From: Neurospora tetraspora
Taxonomy: Eukaryota > Ascomycota > Sordariomycetes > Sordariales > Sordariaceae
Direction: 5' to 3'
Assembly (NCBI RefSeq): GCF_033439725.1
Contig: NW_026944383.1
Span: 4,216,001 to 4,280,000 of the forward strand
DNA length: 64,000 bases
Below the pieces are notes generated by a model, which was not told where the DNA came from, ran no database searches, and was given only the letters and a program-made list of their open reading frames with translations. Within the stretch, counting starts at the first letter, position 1. Every line of letters starts with the position of its first letter. Both the position numbers and the translations under genes were made by a program. This document shows positions 50,982 through 63,600 of the stretch, one piece after another.

Positions 50982-53900
50982 AAGGACACCGACGAGCGCA
51001 AGCGCAAGAAGAAATGGGAGGGAAATTACAGCTGGGCTTTTGGAGGAGGGAGATTTTACTGATACAGTATTCTTTCTTTGGTGTTTTGCATTTTGGGTCA
51101 TTTGGGTTGTCTTCTGTCTTTTCTTGCTTATCACCTTCTTCCTAATTCACCGGACACCCTTTTCTTTCTACTACGATTTGCTCCCTGGCTTCGCCGTGGA
51201 GGGGCTCTATTCTTGTCCGAGAAGTCAGTCGGTCCACACACAGTAAGCGGACTGACTCTATGGCCAAAAGGCCTATATGTATTTGGACCCCTTTGTGCTT
51301 GTCTGTCAAGTTTGGAATCCTTTTGTCTCTTGTTACATCATGTCTGGGCGGGCGTTTTATGTTTAGTTCGGTAGCGGTTGGTTAGGTATACTGGTCCCAC
51401 AGCTAAGTATGTATTCTAGGGGTACCTGTATCTTCAGATAAAAGTACACCAAAAACCCAGATCCCATCACCGTCATCATCCCCTTTACCGCATCTGGTTC
51501 AACAAAAAAAAAAAGAACCCAAGAAGTAAGACAGACATGAAAGAAAAACAAAAAAGGAACTAGGCTACCTAGCAAGCAAGTTTCGCACCAAAAAAAAAAA
51601 AAAAAAAAGCAAGAAAAGAAACATACAACACCTGGGATTCGCTGGTCGTCACCGACCCAACTACTAGTCAGGCGATATGGTAGCTTATCTATCGGAGTCG
51701 AAAGGATATGAACCGGGTCTTTTAATCACGTGGTAGGGTCAAAAAACTGAACAACAACCTCCCGTATCCATATCGTTCGGACGGAGGCATTATAGTGAGT
51801 GGGGAGCCGGCGCTAAAAAGATGAATATAATTGGGCGGATTACGAGAAAAAAGTTGACCGTCCTGACACTGCGGCTAGCCCCGTTAACGTTTGTCAAAGC
51901 GCAATATCCGCGGTATGGGTATACTAGCACAATTCTCAGTCGCGGCCGTATAAGCTCCTCTTCCGGTAGCTGAACCTTGGACTTCAACGAAAGCATTTCT
52001 TTGGCAGTATGAACAGCTGCTTTATGTCTTGCTGTTGGTGCGATCGCCGCTTGGCGTCGGTTCCATGCACCCACAGGTCCCAAAGGAAATGAAAAGTAAG
52101 GCATCAATGCATTGTCCGCTCAAGGACACTGGTTATCGCAACGGCTTGGTTGTTGACAGCACTGGCAGCCTAGGCTCTACTGCAATTTGCAGGTTCCACT
52201 CGGATTTACAGCCCTACCCGCGCCACGCCCGCTGCTTGGTACACTATTGCCAATCCTATAGACCCGTGACGGAAAGCCACGACCCTCGCCCAAGTCGAGT
52301 TATTGATTGGCGCCCTGAAGTCTCTAGGTCTAGAATGCCCAGCCTCAAAAAAGAAATGTCGTTTGGGTAATTAACGTGTAATTGGGAGGGAGCCGCCAGC
52401 CATCCTACGCCTGATAAGGTGATAATACAGAAAGCCCCATACTCCATTATGGCCTCGAGAAAACACAGTGTTCTAGTTTCTTTTCCTTTTTTTGTCCTAG
52501 ATGGCAAGAGAGAGGAATTTCCGGCACTTTCATAAACTCGATTCATTAATCATCAACCATAGCATCCTCACCGCAGTCAAGACGTTCCTTCCTCAGAGCT
52601 ACGATGCCTCGACGACTGCGCTCATAGTTCCAGATGTGTTTCAAGCGACACGGAAATGCCGAGGATAGGGAAGGTTCTAAGGACCAAGAGCAGTCTCGCC
52701 CTGCACCTCTGCTCGAGTTGCCGACGTCTACACAGCACATCCCCGCCACTCCCTCTACGTCCTCCCTCCCCCTCACGGCCGCTCTGTGGGAAGGAACAGA
52801 GATCAAGGATAAACTATTTAAATGATATCGAACAATGCCATATCGTGACTATCAATCTTTTTTCGCCTGCTCATGTGGGACGGGCAAAGAGACTTTTACA
52901 CACCTAGTAATACCGGATTCCTCCTATATATAGCTATGTGATGGTGGTCATGGCTGGCGCTAGCCAAATGCTGGTATTTGCCATATTTACTGGTGTCAGG
53001 GCAACCGATAAGATCGGTCTTGGCAGTCCAGTGGATATGAATATCGACTGAAGACTATATTTTACACTCTTCAGAGTACGCCATCACCTAGTCTACGAAT
53101 GTCTATGGACGTTTGACCAATGGGGAAGAGCAGAAGGGTAGCCGCCTCCTCAGTTGGGCGCTAAGATTGGAACGGCTGTAGGAGTATTGCCTGGCGGTCG
53201 AGTTGTAGGAGGAAGGAGTTGGCGGAGCCGACGACTAAGGCTAAGTCGGCAGAGAGTTGCCCACCCTTGCTTGTCCATTGCATGTATTATGTTGAGCGTC
53301 GGTTTGGGTGTGTCGCCAGCTCTGTAGACCAGAATAAAACATTGACTGCCAACTCGGATGACAGTCGCAATTGTTTGACAGGGTTGGCCCCAGACCGGGC
53401 GTGTGCCTTCGGCCATACCCGGCCTGCACAAAGCTGCTCGGTCTATGTACACGCTTCCTGCATCCAGACTATCCCTGTAACCTGTAACTTGGATTATGTA
53501 CACACCTGTGAATTGACATGGAAGAAAGGTACGCTGATCAAGGGCAGGAACATCAGCTGCAATATTGTTTGGACTGTGCAAAGGAGGCGTGGGAATGACA
53601 ACGACAGGAGGATGTTTTCGGATACTGTACCTCAACTGGGTTGTTCAATGTTGCCAACCGTGATGCGGTACCGTAAGTGGTAACTGCCCGCGTAGTGAAT
53701 CCTTTTGACCAACCTGTAGGGTGAACAGTGCAACATATGGATCGCGACGTTGGAATACGGTGAGAGATGGAGGAAAATAATACTTGGGAAGTAGAAGTAG
53801 GAGTGAGACAGTTCGGGATGGATGTCAAACGTCAGTTTACGACTCTGACAGATGGTAGGTACCTAAATAGGATTGAGAGGTCAATGTACTTTAGGTGATG

Positions 53901-54418
53901 TATACTTGTGCGTTGCATCAAGGGGTATCTGTGGGTAAAGGAAAGGAGGCATGTATGAAAGGAATCGCGATGTGGTTACGTCAGCTGTGTACTGTCATGG
54001 TGGGTAGGTGTACATAGTATAGACACTCCTTGCTGAAGGAACCTTGCTGCATGAACCTTGCCGAAAGCATGCGGACCATCCCGCTGCCGGGTCCGGGGAC
54101 TCAGGGAGACAAAACCAGGTACATAGCACGGGTAAGGCTGAAGGAACAGCGGTGAGCCTTGTTCGTTAGACGGGGACGAGGAGCGGGGGAGGAGACAAGT
54201 TGCAAGCGAGTCCATGATGTTCAATGATCGATTTCCAAAATGGCAATGTATAAATGATAATGAGAAGTCATACCCAAAATCGCGATTGAGGCAAGAGACA
54301 AGCCACATGACAACCAAAAGCATGGGCACGATACATATACGACCCTCCGCTGAAATTTTCACATTCACAACATCCACCGGCGTTTGGCCTAGCCTCCCGT
54401 CGGTTACTTCTATCCACC
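50982..54418. other. Long intergenic region between core and accessory segments
   Basis: 3.4 kb with no convincing gene. A 19-base A-run lies at 51590-51608. Frames at about 51790-52107 (minus) and 53219-53683 (plus) are open but show no recognisable domain or splice support. This is where conserved housekeeping genes end and the damaged accessory genes begin. Confidence 0.45.
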
Positions 54419-56421
54419 TTAAGCATCCAGCGGCTTTTGCGCCCTCACCATACGCCACCTCATATTAGCATGAATCTTGGCTTCCCTAAACTCTCGGCGA
54501 ATAGTAGCGGCGTAGTTTGCGATTTCCTTCGGGGTCCACCCCAGGTAGTTGGGCATGAAATAGACAAGGAAGCCCTCAATGTCATGTGTCAGCGCCGCAG
54601 AGTAGTAGAGACCCAGCTGCTTCATCTTCTCGTCATCGGACCAGGGCGAGGCGGGAAGCTAGATCTCGGAGTCAGCTTCAGCGCGTCTCAAGGGCTCGCG
54701 GACAAGGAAAGTCTTACATAGTATTCCTCGGATGTAATGTTGGTAAACCCAGCGTTCTTCATTCCTTTTTCCATCGTGTCTGAAGAAACCACGTTGACCT
54801 CGAGCCCGGTCTTCCGCCCAACCTCTTTCCAAATTTGACCCATTGGGCCATAGCGGAATTATTAGGCATCGTTCCATCAAAGCAATACAATTCAGCATCG
54901 CCGTCAAGTTGTTCAATCCAAGCACCGGGTTTCGCACACCTATACGCCTCCTTATATAGGGCATTCCAATCCTTGATGATGCCGGTAAGCCAGCGAAGAT
55001 GAATGAAGTCGAAGTAGTTCTCTTGATAGGTCCACTCCTTAGTTGCGTCATTGATCTCGAAGCAGGCGTTTGGAGGTAACCAGGTAGGTTGAATAGGGGA
55101 AATGTCGGTGCCAATTACGTTGCAATTGGGATGATCGTCCGCAAAGTCACTGTTATATGAAAATGAGATGTTAGCAATCGAAGATCGACCCAGAAATCTG
55201 ACATGTCAGTCTTACATGGCCCAGACTCCTGCACGTAAAGATGGTCAGTAAAGTTGAGTAAAGGGGAGAGATGGCGGTCCAGGTTGATCAGCTTACCAGT
55301 GCCGGTACCGATATCAATAGCGTTCTTAATCTCCTTCTCATTGAGCGGGGACGTATACAGCTTTCCATCGAACAACATAACCATGGCCGCGTGGAAGATA
55401 TCCAACATCTCATTTGCCTTGGCATCATTAGGGCCCCTGAGTGGTGTATATGGACCAGCAGTTAGTTTAGCTCCACAACATCAACGGGTACAGCACTCGT
55501 CTTGCTAATGGTTTCCAATACAGACGTACCAATACTCCGTGTCAGTCACAGAATCGCTATGGTAGGTTCGTCCCAGGACATTACGGTACTGCAAAATGCT
55601 GGAAGAGATCGAGGCGGTCGAACTTCCGGCGTCACTTCCTAGGGTCGATTCATTGTCCTCATCCACCTCCTGTACGTGCAGGAGACTTGTTGTTAGCATC
55701 CGCCATTCTCAAGATGATAGATGAAAACGCTGTGATCATGGATGTCTCATTCGATACTGATCAATCTATGTTGGAAGTCCGTGCCCTGGGCCGCCCATTC
55801 ACTGGCCTCGCCCATTCACCGGCACTCCCTTCCAGGTATTTAGGCTGCCCTAGTTTCCGTTTCTCCTCTTCCATTAGACAACAACAATCAAGCCCTTTTT
55901 CGTTGTCGCCTTTTCCAGCCCACCGATAATCTAGCTCACTCGCTAAGAGAAGAGGAGAAGAGAGTCGTCGGACGAAGTGAGAGACAACCGTATCTATGTA
56001 GGGCAGTATAGGGCAGTGGGCCTGCGTCTGTCGGACGAAGATGCCGCCACTGCCTAACACGTCGGATGTGCGCAGGTGCGAGACTGTGAGGCTCTCCTGC
56101 ATCACAAACGCCCCGTAGAAACCAAACAGAGGGGGATGTATAGATGAAACGAACCTGCTGGCCCCAATGGGCACCGGCCAGAAGTGGAGCGTCGATAGGC
56201 TCTGAAGACTCGTCGGCCGCTGGGGAGGCGGGACCAGGTGTGGGCGACTTCGCGGGACCAGGTGTGGGCGACTTCGCGGGACCGGGTGTGGGCGACTTCG
56301 CGGGTGTGGGCGACTTCTTTCCCGCTGGTGACGCGGGACCAGGTGTGGGCGACTTCTCCTTTCCCTTTGGTGACTTTGCCTCGGGTGCTGGTGACTGTGC
56401 CTTTTTGAGAGGGGAACTCAT
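54419..56421 (-). pseudogene. LaeA/UMTA-like SAM-dependent methyltransferase with one frameshift
   Basis: Six exons on the minus strand: 56421-56155, 55669-55530, 55436-55297, 55228-55216 (13 bases), 55149-54718 and 54658-54419. The N-terminus is Ser/Pro/Lys-rich with an eight-residue repeat. A conserved family block (STLGSDAGSSTASISSSIL) follows, then the SAM motif IDIGTGTG continued by VWAIDFADDHP, where the microexon supplies GVWA and part of the next codon. Motifs VIGTDISPIQPTWLPP and FDFIHLRWL follow, and the usual C-terminus with WTPKEIANYAATIRREF. Within exon 5 the frame moves by one base near 54841-54850: before it the frame ends in NNSAMAQ, after it the homologous frame is that of WKEVGRKTGLEV. 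All splice sites are intact, so the lesion is recent or a base is missing from the assembly. Such enzymes methylate small molecules or act as LaeA-like regulators; the substrate is unknown. Confidence 0.75.
56230..56301 (-). repeat. 24-bp tandem repeat in methyltransferase exon 1
   Basis: Three almost perfect copies of a 24-bp in-frame unit coding for a Thr-Pro-Gly-Pro-Ala-Lys-Ser-Pro repeat, followed by shortened copies to about 56360. Confidence 0.85.
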
Positions 56422-57360
56422 CGTCGCGGAAAAGGGTTGAAAGATTGGTCTGTGAACTGCAGAGATTGGCCAAGTCGACGCTTGGTGTTTTCGCGTGCCA
56501 GCGGCCCCGTATATAGGATTTCCCGTCACCTAATTACCCCTCTTCGATATAGAGTCTTCCGATGCATAGAGCGGTCAAGAGTGAAGGTAAACTCCTTCCT
56601 TTCGAACTGTGTGCTTCGGTCACCTCTTTGGTTACATTCGTGCTTGCTTGCTAGAGACCTTTCGGTACATCAGGGACTAACAGCAAGCACGCAGCCATGC
56701 GGTTACAGCCAAAATTCAGTGTTAGTTGTCAAGTAGCCTCATGTACCGTAACGGTGGGCTTTTGCTAAATCAAGGATTCCATTCGCTGCAATCCATACGA
56801 GCTACCGAAGTGGTGGAAAACACAGTGAATCGGCGAGTTGGCAAACGTTGCAATACGCACCAGCTCCCACAGGAGGCTGGAGAGCACTTTGCTTGGTATT
56901 CTTAGATCCAGAAGATCAGGCGTGAATAAGAAAAGATGCTGCAAGTACACGTGTAGCACGGCCGCGACCACGTCTAGAAGCCAAAAAAAAGCATATCGTA
57001 TCAGCGATCATGGCACCGACCTTCACTCCTCCGCAGAAATTGTTACCATGCTATCAGCCACTCTGCAGTAATTGCAGCAATGCAGATAAGCATGCATCTC
57101 ATTCCATAAATTCATCCCGATTTCGATCGGGCCCTCCATCTTCCCTGACCCAACGAGCCAACCAACTTCAGTGAGAGTCATCCCAACAAGCAATGAATGA
57201 TGATAAACATGGTAGTCTGAGTCTGGTTGACGACGTGCTGGGTTTGTTACTAGGAGAAGCGTTAATCCATTCGAAGGCCAACTGGGATTGTGTAGACGGA
57301 CTTTTCATCTGATGGATAACATATATGCTATTGTTTCCACGTACCTTTGGTGAAGCGTGC
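56422..57360. other. Intergenic region, no gene recognised
   Basis: About 940 bp. The left part should be the promoter of the methyltransferase gene. The right part should be downstream of the HET pseudogene. Confidence 0.45.
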
Positions 57361-59718
57361 TCATACTAGTTTGATAGTGCGTGGCTTACACTTAGGGAGT
57401 ATTTCCAGTGACCGCCTATAACGGATCATTCCAACCCCCACTCGGGTATAGCCATCTTCGGGGTTCACTCCCTCTCTGAGAAGAAGGCCGTAAACATGGA
57501 AACCAGTTACAAGACGTAGAAAATAGAGTTTGCTCTTGCTAAGCAACGGAAAAATATCCGGTGCATCGAGGCTCACTTCCCCGACTGGAACGCCATCCTT
57601 TATCAGGCCAACAAGCAGGTCAGCATGTGGGCCTATAATCTGATCGCTAACATCAACGTTAACCAGCAGAGCACCGCTAAGAACAAGGGCTCCATATTCA
57701 AGCGCACCATATGGGTCCTGATACTTGGGGATTCCCACCATCTCCTCAACCTTGAGACGTTGAGCAATCATCCCTCCAGAGGAGGAACTGAGATCCACCG
57801 GTAATTTGACTGATGTCCGGACCAAACTGAAATCCACCGGTGATTTGACTGATGCCCAGGACCAGCTCGGGGCTATATAGGCAGACTCGGTGTCAGTTTG
57901 ATACGCGAGCTTAGCTTTTGACCGTTGCGGCACAGTTTTCCAAAGGAGGCCTTCGGGGATAAGCGTGCTCCATATCCCACCAACATATGTGGCGCCTTGA
58001 TAGAACTCCTGCGCAGCTTGTACTATCCCGGACAGCGCAATTAACCTGTCGCTTTGTTTTGTCAATGATCGTGCAGAATAATCCTCCACGATATCATCCT
58101 AGGATGCCTTGCTCTTAAGCAGTCCCTTCGTGTCCCCTAGAGGTACCCTGTATATAGACCTGGTGGTAGATCTTTTGATATTTTCCCATGGCCGTTGTGA
58201 AGTTGCGCGGAGCTCGTTACACTCCCAAAGTAGCCCTTGACTGGAAAATGAGATAACTCTTCTCGAAAGCTCCCTTTCTTGTAACGTCCAGGCGCGGCTG
58301 TTAAGGTGTCCAACTTCGATAGATCCGTCATCAAAGAAAAGTGTTTCAAAAACTCGAAGTCGCCGACGATGGAACCTCGTTTCGTGTTCTCCGAGTCCAT
58401 AGAAGTCAATATCAACAGAATGGTTAGAGTAAGAACTCTGAATATCGGCAACCATCCTGCAACCTCCACTGCTATCTTTGGAGTCAAGAGCTGCGAGTGT
58501 AAGGTAAGAATGGCTGTAAACAGAAGCCATCAAGGCGGCTTCACTTGCCCAATCTCCTTCATCGTCCTGTATGATACAAAGGAAATCGATCCACAGAAAT
58601 CTCTGCCTCAGGGAGCGACATATTTTTACAGAGTCTTGAAACGTCTGTGGGAGCTTTTCGAAAGAGATTCGCATCATACGTTCACTTAAAGTTGCCTTTG
58701 TCGTAGTGAGCGGGTTTTTGAGGGTGGTCCCCAGCAGTGGCTCAGTGTGACATATTTTGGCGGTTGTCCGTCAAAATAGAGGTCGTCTGCCTTGCTGGTG
58801 ACTAGGCGGATATCTTCGCTGTCGGAAAACGCTTTGAGGCCGAGAATTCTGGTAGGTAGGAAGTATTCAATGTTACTAGAGCATTGAGTATGGTTGTCTC
58901 GACAATTTTCCAGCCAGACCTCGATAAGTTAAAAATTGTCCACATGCTCTCCCATTTTGACACGATCTAATTCGGCTGCAGAGGAAAGAGCTGTCAGTGC
59001 CAAAGATTACGAAAAAGATAACTGAGGAAGTAGCCTAGCCTGATTAACCCGATGTTAGAATGCGCGACTTACACTAAGGAGATGGGACCAGAGAGAAGCC
59101 AAAATCCCGCGGATTAATTATGCAATAATCGTGCTCCTGTCTGCGTTGGGCCTTCATGTCTTCAGACATGCCCATACAGTCCAATGCTAGTTTGTTTGTT
59201 AGCTTGGTACTCCGGGTATATAGGACGATATCCATCCCGAATTGTCTTAAACCTTGTAAGAACAAATTGAATAGCTAAGTACGGATTGAAAAGGCATTAA
59301 TAAGATGCAATATGACATATTGAACTTTGGAAATAGTATATTAAAGGTAAGATTACGCTTTAATTATGAAACTAAACGTATTAATTAGATATAAAAACAC
59401 CTAGGGAAGTTGATCCGAGGTCTTAAGCTAAGAATCAAACCAATATTGGACTGTACAAGGCATTTCGTTTCAGCTCAAGGGCTTTAAGATTCCTTGATTG
59501 AAAATTCGGATCTCGACCGGGGCCCATTTGCAGAATCGCGCACAGCGGGCATCCTCTTTCTGCTTCAAATCGCATTGACTCCAACGGCTGAAGCTTAACG
59601 CGTATATTTCTGGACTCATCTGACCAGAATGACGCCGGGATTGACGAACAGATCTTGCAAAGCTTGCTGCCTGGACGATCCACTCTCCCTTGAGAGTATG
59701 GGATGCAGAGGTGTCCAT
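57361..59718 (-). pseudogene. Degraded HET-domain (heterokaryon incompatibility) gene
   Basis: Read on the minus strand from about 59718. An N-terminal Cys-rich block (LCKICSSIP, later GCPLCAI) is followed by an AT-rich, stop-filled stretch at about 59440-59270, then a short open part to 59073 and a preserved GT-AG intron (59072-58976). The HET core is clear: WLENCRDNHTQCSS, LPTRILGL, YVTLSHCWG, then FEKLPQTFQDSV, FLWIDFLCIIQDD and SRAWTLQERELSRRVI, continuing to a long C-terminus ending at 57361. Lesions include TAG at the end of the exon before the intron (59076-59074), TAA at 58931-58929, a one-base frame change near 58728-58732, and TAG at 58101-58099, after which the same frame stays open for 245 codons. 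Several stops fit C-to-T at CpA on one strand. HET proteins trigger cell death after fusion of unlike strains; this copy cannot give a full product. Confidence 0.85.
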
Positions 59719-60648
59719 TTTCGTTTCTCGATGCTGGAACAAGAACTTCTATCAGACGAAATCGCTCCCCAATTGCTTCCTATAGTAGGCACTGAGTTTT
59801 CCTACAAGATGATGCAGCAAAGCAAAGGCTGTGAGCTTTCTGACGGCGGCGAGGTTGGATGAATATCGAGGTCGACGGCGATTAGCATGAAAATACAGCC
59901 CTATCTGTGCCACGCCCCCTGTAAGAGTATGTAACAAGCGAGTCAAGGCTGCAGCAGTTGGTTGACGTTCGACATAGAATTTATGACTAAAGAAAGAAAA
60001 AACAACGGAATATGGTCGCACGAGCCCCACGCTCCTTATCTACTCTACAGGATTGGGCCATGACACCCTCATAATTGGTACAAGCTACCAGGCTGCTGCT
60101 GGTACTGAGTATAGAAGAGCTCTTTAATAGATGCGCCTTGTTCCCTCCTTTCCCCTCCGCTCTCTCTATTAGTTACTGCATATGCAGGTATAATCAATTA
60201 AGGGAATCTTTGCAAAAAGAAGCACGTAAGTGAGCCAGCCATCCATCGTAAGCCTGCAAATACATGACTAAGAACCAATAATAGAATGGCTGGACGCCGT
60301 CGCAAGCTGGATTTAATTGTTTGGTTCTTCTATGAATGTGCCTTGGAGGAGGTGGTTTCGTGACCTGGCATGCCGAAGAGATTTCTCAGGGATCCATTGG
60401 AATTGGAGGTCTGATTTGACTTGATTTGATCCATGCTGACCGCTGCTCTAGGGCAGTGCCAAACGTGGCTATGCTCAGCCTCATCAGTTCTAGACCGAAG
60501 AGGATAGGAATATTGTCTTTATGTTAACACATACTTGCGCTTTCTTTCCACTAAACTTCTTCTCCTTCGACAACACCATCCATCATCATCAACAGTTCCG
60601 ACTATCCGCACATAGTATCTCTGCCTATTATATACCCACTACCTCAAA
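59719..60648. other. Divergent region between HET pseudogene and NLR-type gene
   Basis: 930 bp between two divergent starts, expected to hold both promoters. A TATA-like TATTATATACCC lies near 60627-60638, about 10-20 bases before the right-hand ATG. No other gene seen. Confidence 0.45.
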
Positions 60649-63600
60649 ATGGTCGACCGCGGCCTTCGGTTGCTTTCCCTTGATGGAGGCGGGGTCCACG
60701 GCTTGTCTAGCCTCTTGATTCTTCAGCGGCTTATGATGGAGGCTGCCGAAGACCACAATAAGCCGCCTAAACCTTGCGACTACTTTGACATGATTGGCGG
60801 TACCAGTACAGGCGGTCTCATTGCGATCATGCTAGGTCGTTTGCGCATGACCATCGAAGATTGCATCAGTGCTTACTGCATGCTTGCTGACAAGGTCTTC
60901 GAGAAAAAGAGCCATCGAGTTACCCTCAATGGCAAGGTCCAGGGCAGATTCAGCGCTGCCCAGCTTGAAAAAGTTGTCAAGAAGGTGATCGTCGAGCAAA
61001 ATTTGAACCAAGACGAATTGTTCAAAGACCCGGCCGATTCTTGCAAGGTGTAAGTTCATTATACCAATCTGCCTGTCTTGGTATTATTCATCTGCTAACA
61101 ACCACGAAGCTTTGTTTGTGCAACAAGCAAAGACGTTCACCAATCCATTGTCTGCTTCACGACTTATCCATCTCGTCGCCTTGTCCCACATCTCTATAAC
61201 TCGACTACCATCTGGCAAGCCTGCCGCGCCACCTCTGCTGCTACGTCCTTCTTCGATCCCATTGCCATTGGCCCCATCGGTAAAGAGTTTGTCGATGGCG
61301 CTCTTGGATTGAACAATCCTGTCTCTATGCTCTGGACACAGGCTCAAGACTTATGGGGTGATCAGCTTGAGAAGAGATTGGCGTGTCTGGTATCTATAGG
61401 CACAGGAGTTCCTCCATTAACGCCAGTGGGTAACGATTCTGTCGGTATTTATCGAACCCTCAAGGCGATCGCAACAGAGACCGGACAAACAGCCAATGAC
61501 TTCCAGAACAACCATAGGACTCTCGATACAGAGGGGCACTATTACCGCTTCAATGCTCATGGGATGGAATCTATTAGGCTTGAGGAGTCTAGGAAGAAGA
61601 AAGAAGTTTCTGCAGTGACAAATCATTACCTCAGTTCACCTGAGACTCTTGAGCGGTTGCAGAATTGCGCAAAGAATCTATCACGAAGAGAGTGTAACCC
61701 TAACCAAGAAATACAACAAATGTCAGAGAAGGACCAGCAATGCTTGAAGCACCTATACCTTACCAATCCTCGCGATGATAAAGTCCGCATCGAACGGACC
61801 AAAGGCGGCCTTTTGCCAGACTCGTATCGTTGGGTCCTCAATAACGATGACTTTCAACAATGGCGTGACGACCCACAGCACCGACTGCTCTGGATCAAGG
61901 GCGACCCCGGCAAAGGGAAGACTATGTTGCTGTGCGGCATCATCAATGAGCTGGATCAAGACAACGCGCGCCACTGCAATGTGGCCTACTTCTTCTGCCA
62001 AGCTACCAACTCTTGCATCAACAATGCAACCGCCGTACTGCGCGGCCTAATCTACCTACTTGTCGACCAGCAGCCATCTATCCTCTCACACGTGCGGAAG
62101 GAGTATGACCATGCACGCGAAAACCTCTTCAACGATGCAAATACGTGGGACGCCCTGTCGAGAATTTTCACCAACATCCTACGAGACCCAAGCCTCCGAA
62201 CGACCTACCTAGTCATTGACGCGCTTGACGAGTGCGTTACAACAGACCTGCCGCAGCTTCTCGACTTCATTGCTCAGCAATCATCATCTGGATCTCGAGT
62301 CAAGTGGATCGTCTCAAGCCGTAATTGGCCGCAAATTGAGGAACGGTTGGAGAAAGCCGCAGATAGAGTGAAGGTCTCCCTGGAGCTAAATGCGGAATCC
62401 GTCGCAGCAGCTGTCAATGCATTTATCCTGCACAAGGTGGATGACCTAGCAGGGCTGAAGAAGTATGATCCAAAGATAAAAAAGACCGTTCAGGACTACC
62501 TGTGCTCCAACGCGCAAGATACGTTCCTTTGGGTGGCGTTAGTCTGCCAAGCGCTTGAAAATGTCCATCCAGAGTTTGCCGTAAAAAAGCTACGCATGTT
62601 TCCACCTGGACTGGATGCTTTATATGCGCGGATGAGAGAGGATATGAGCCAGTTCGATGAATTCGATCTTTGCAAGCACATTCTTGCTGTTGTCACAATT
62701 GTTCGCCGGCCAATCAGCCTTCAAGAACTAGCCTCTCTTGCCGAGTTGCCCAACACCATTTGCAACAATCTTGAATCTCTAAAAGAGATTATAAGGCTTT
62801 GCGGTTCATTTCTGACTTTACGAGAACAAACCGTCTATTTTGTTCATCAATCAGCCCAGGACTTTTTGCTTTCCACTGTCTCTGATAAAGCTGGAAACCA
62901 GGCTTCTCAAGAGGCTTTCGACTGGATCTTCCCTAAAGGGAAAGAAGATGTGCACTATATCATCTTCCTGAGGTCACTTAAAGCCATGTCTACAACACTG
63001 CGACGCGATATATACAACTTAAGCGCACCGGGATTTCCGAGCGACAAGGTCCAAGTACCGAATCCGGACCCGCTAGCGACGGTGCGGTACTCGTGCGTCT
63101 ACTGGGTTGATCACCTGTGCGACTTGGTTTCCAGTACGAACACAAACTGGAATGATCTTTTACAGGACAACGGGGTTGTCTATACATTCCTCAAGACGAA
63201 GTACCTTTACTGGCTGGAAGCTCTAAGTCTATTCCAAGCTATGCCTGTGGGCGTTGTTGCTATTAGAAAGCTCGAAAGCTTGCTAGTAAGTACAAGTCTA
63301 ACTCCGCACTAGGGACTTGGTCTAACTAAAGATATAGGGAGGTAATAATCAATCGCAGTTATCAAAGCTTGTTTGGGATGCTTACCAGTTTGCTCTGTCT
63401 TATAAGTCAATAATAGAGCAAGCTCCACTTCAAGTATACATATCAGCGCTTGTATTTGCTCCAAGCGGTAGCTTGATAAAGAGGAATTTCAGCACAGAAG
63501 AACCTGACTGGATTCGAACTAAGCCGGCTATAGAATCAGATTAGAATGCATGCCTCCAAACCTTAGAAGGCCATAGCGGTTCAGTTTACTCAGTGGCATT

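Noticed and set aside
51590-51608. 19-base A-run considered as the tail of a LINE or processed copy
   Set aside because: No upstream reverse-transcriptase remnant and no flanking target duplication; a simple homopolymer is enough.
53219-53683. A 150-codon plus-strand frame with several Cys, possibly a small secreted protein
   Set aside because: No signal peptide, no ATG at the frame start, no recognised family, and a minus-strand frame of similar length overlaps it.
63441-63544. An intron that would remove the TAG in the NLR-type gene (GTATAC to GATTAG)
   Set aside because: The segment it would remove codes for the family-typical PLQVYISALVFAPS block, so it is more likely exon with a true nonsense codon.
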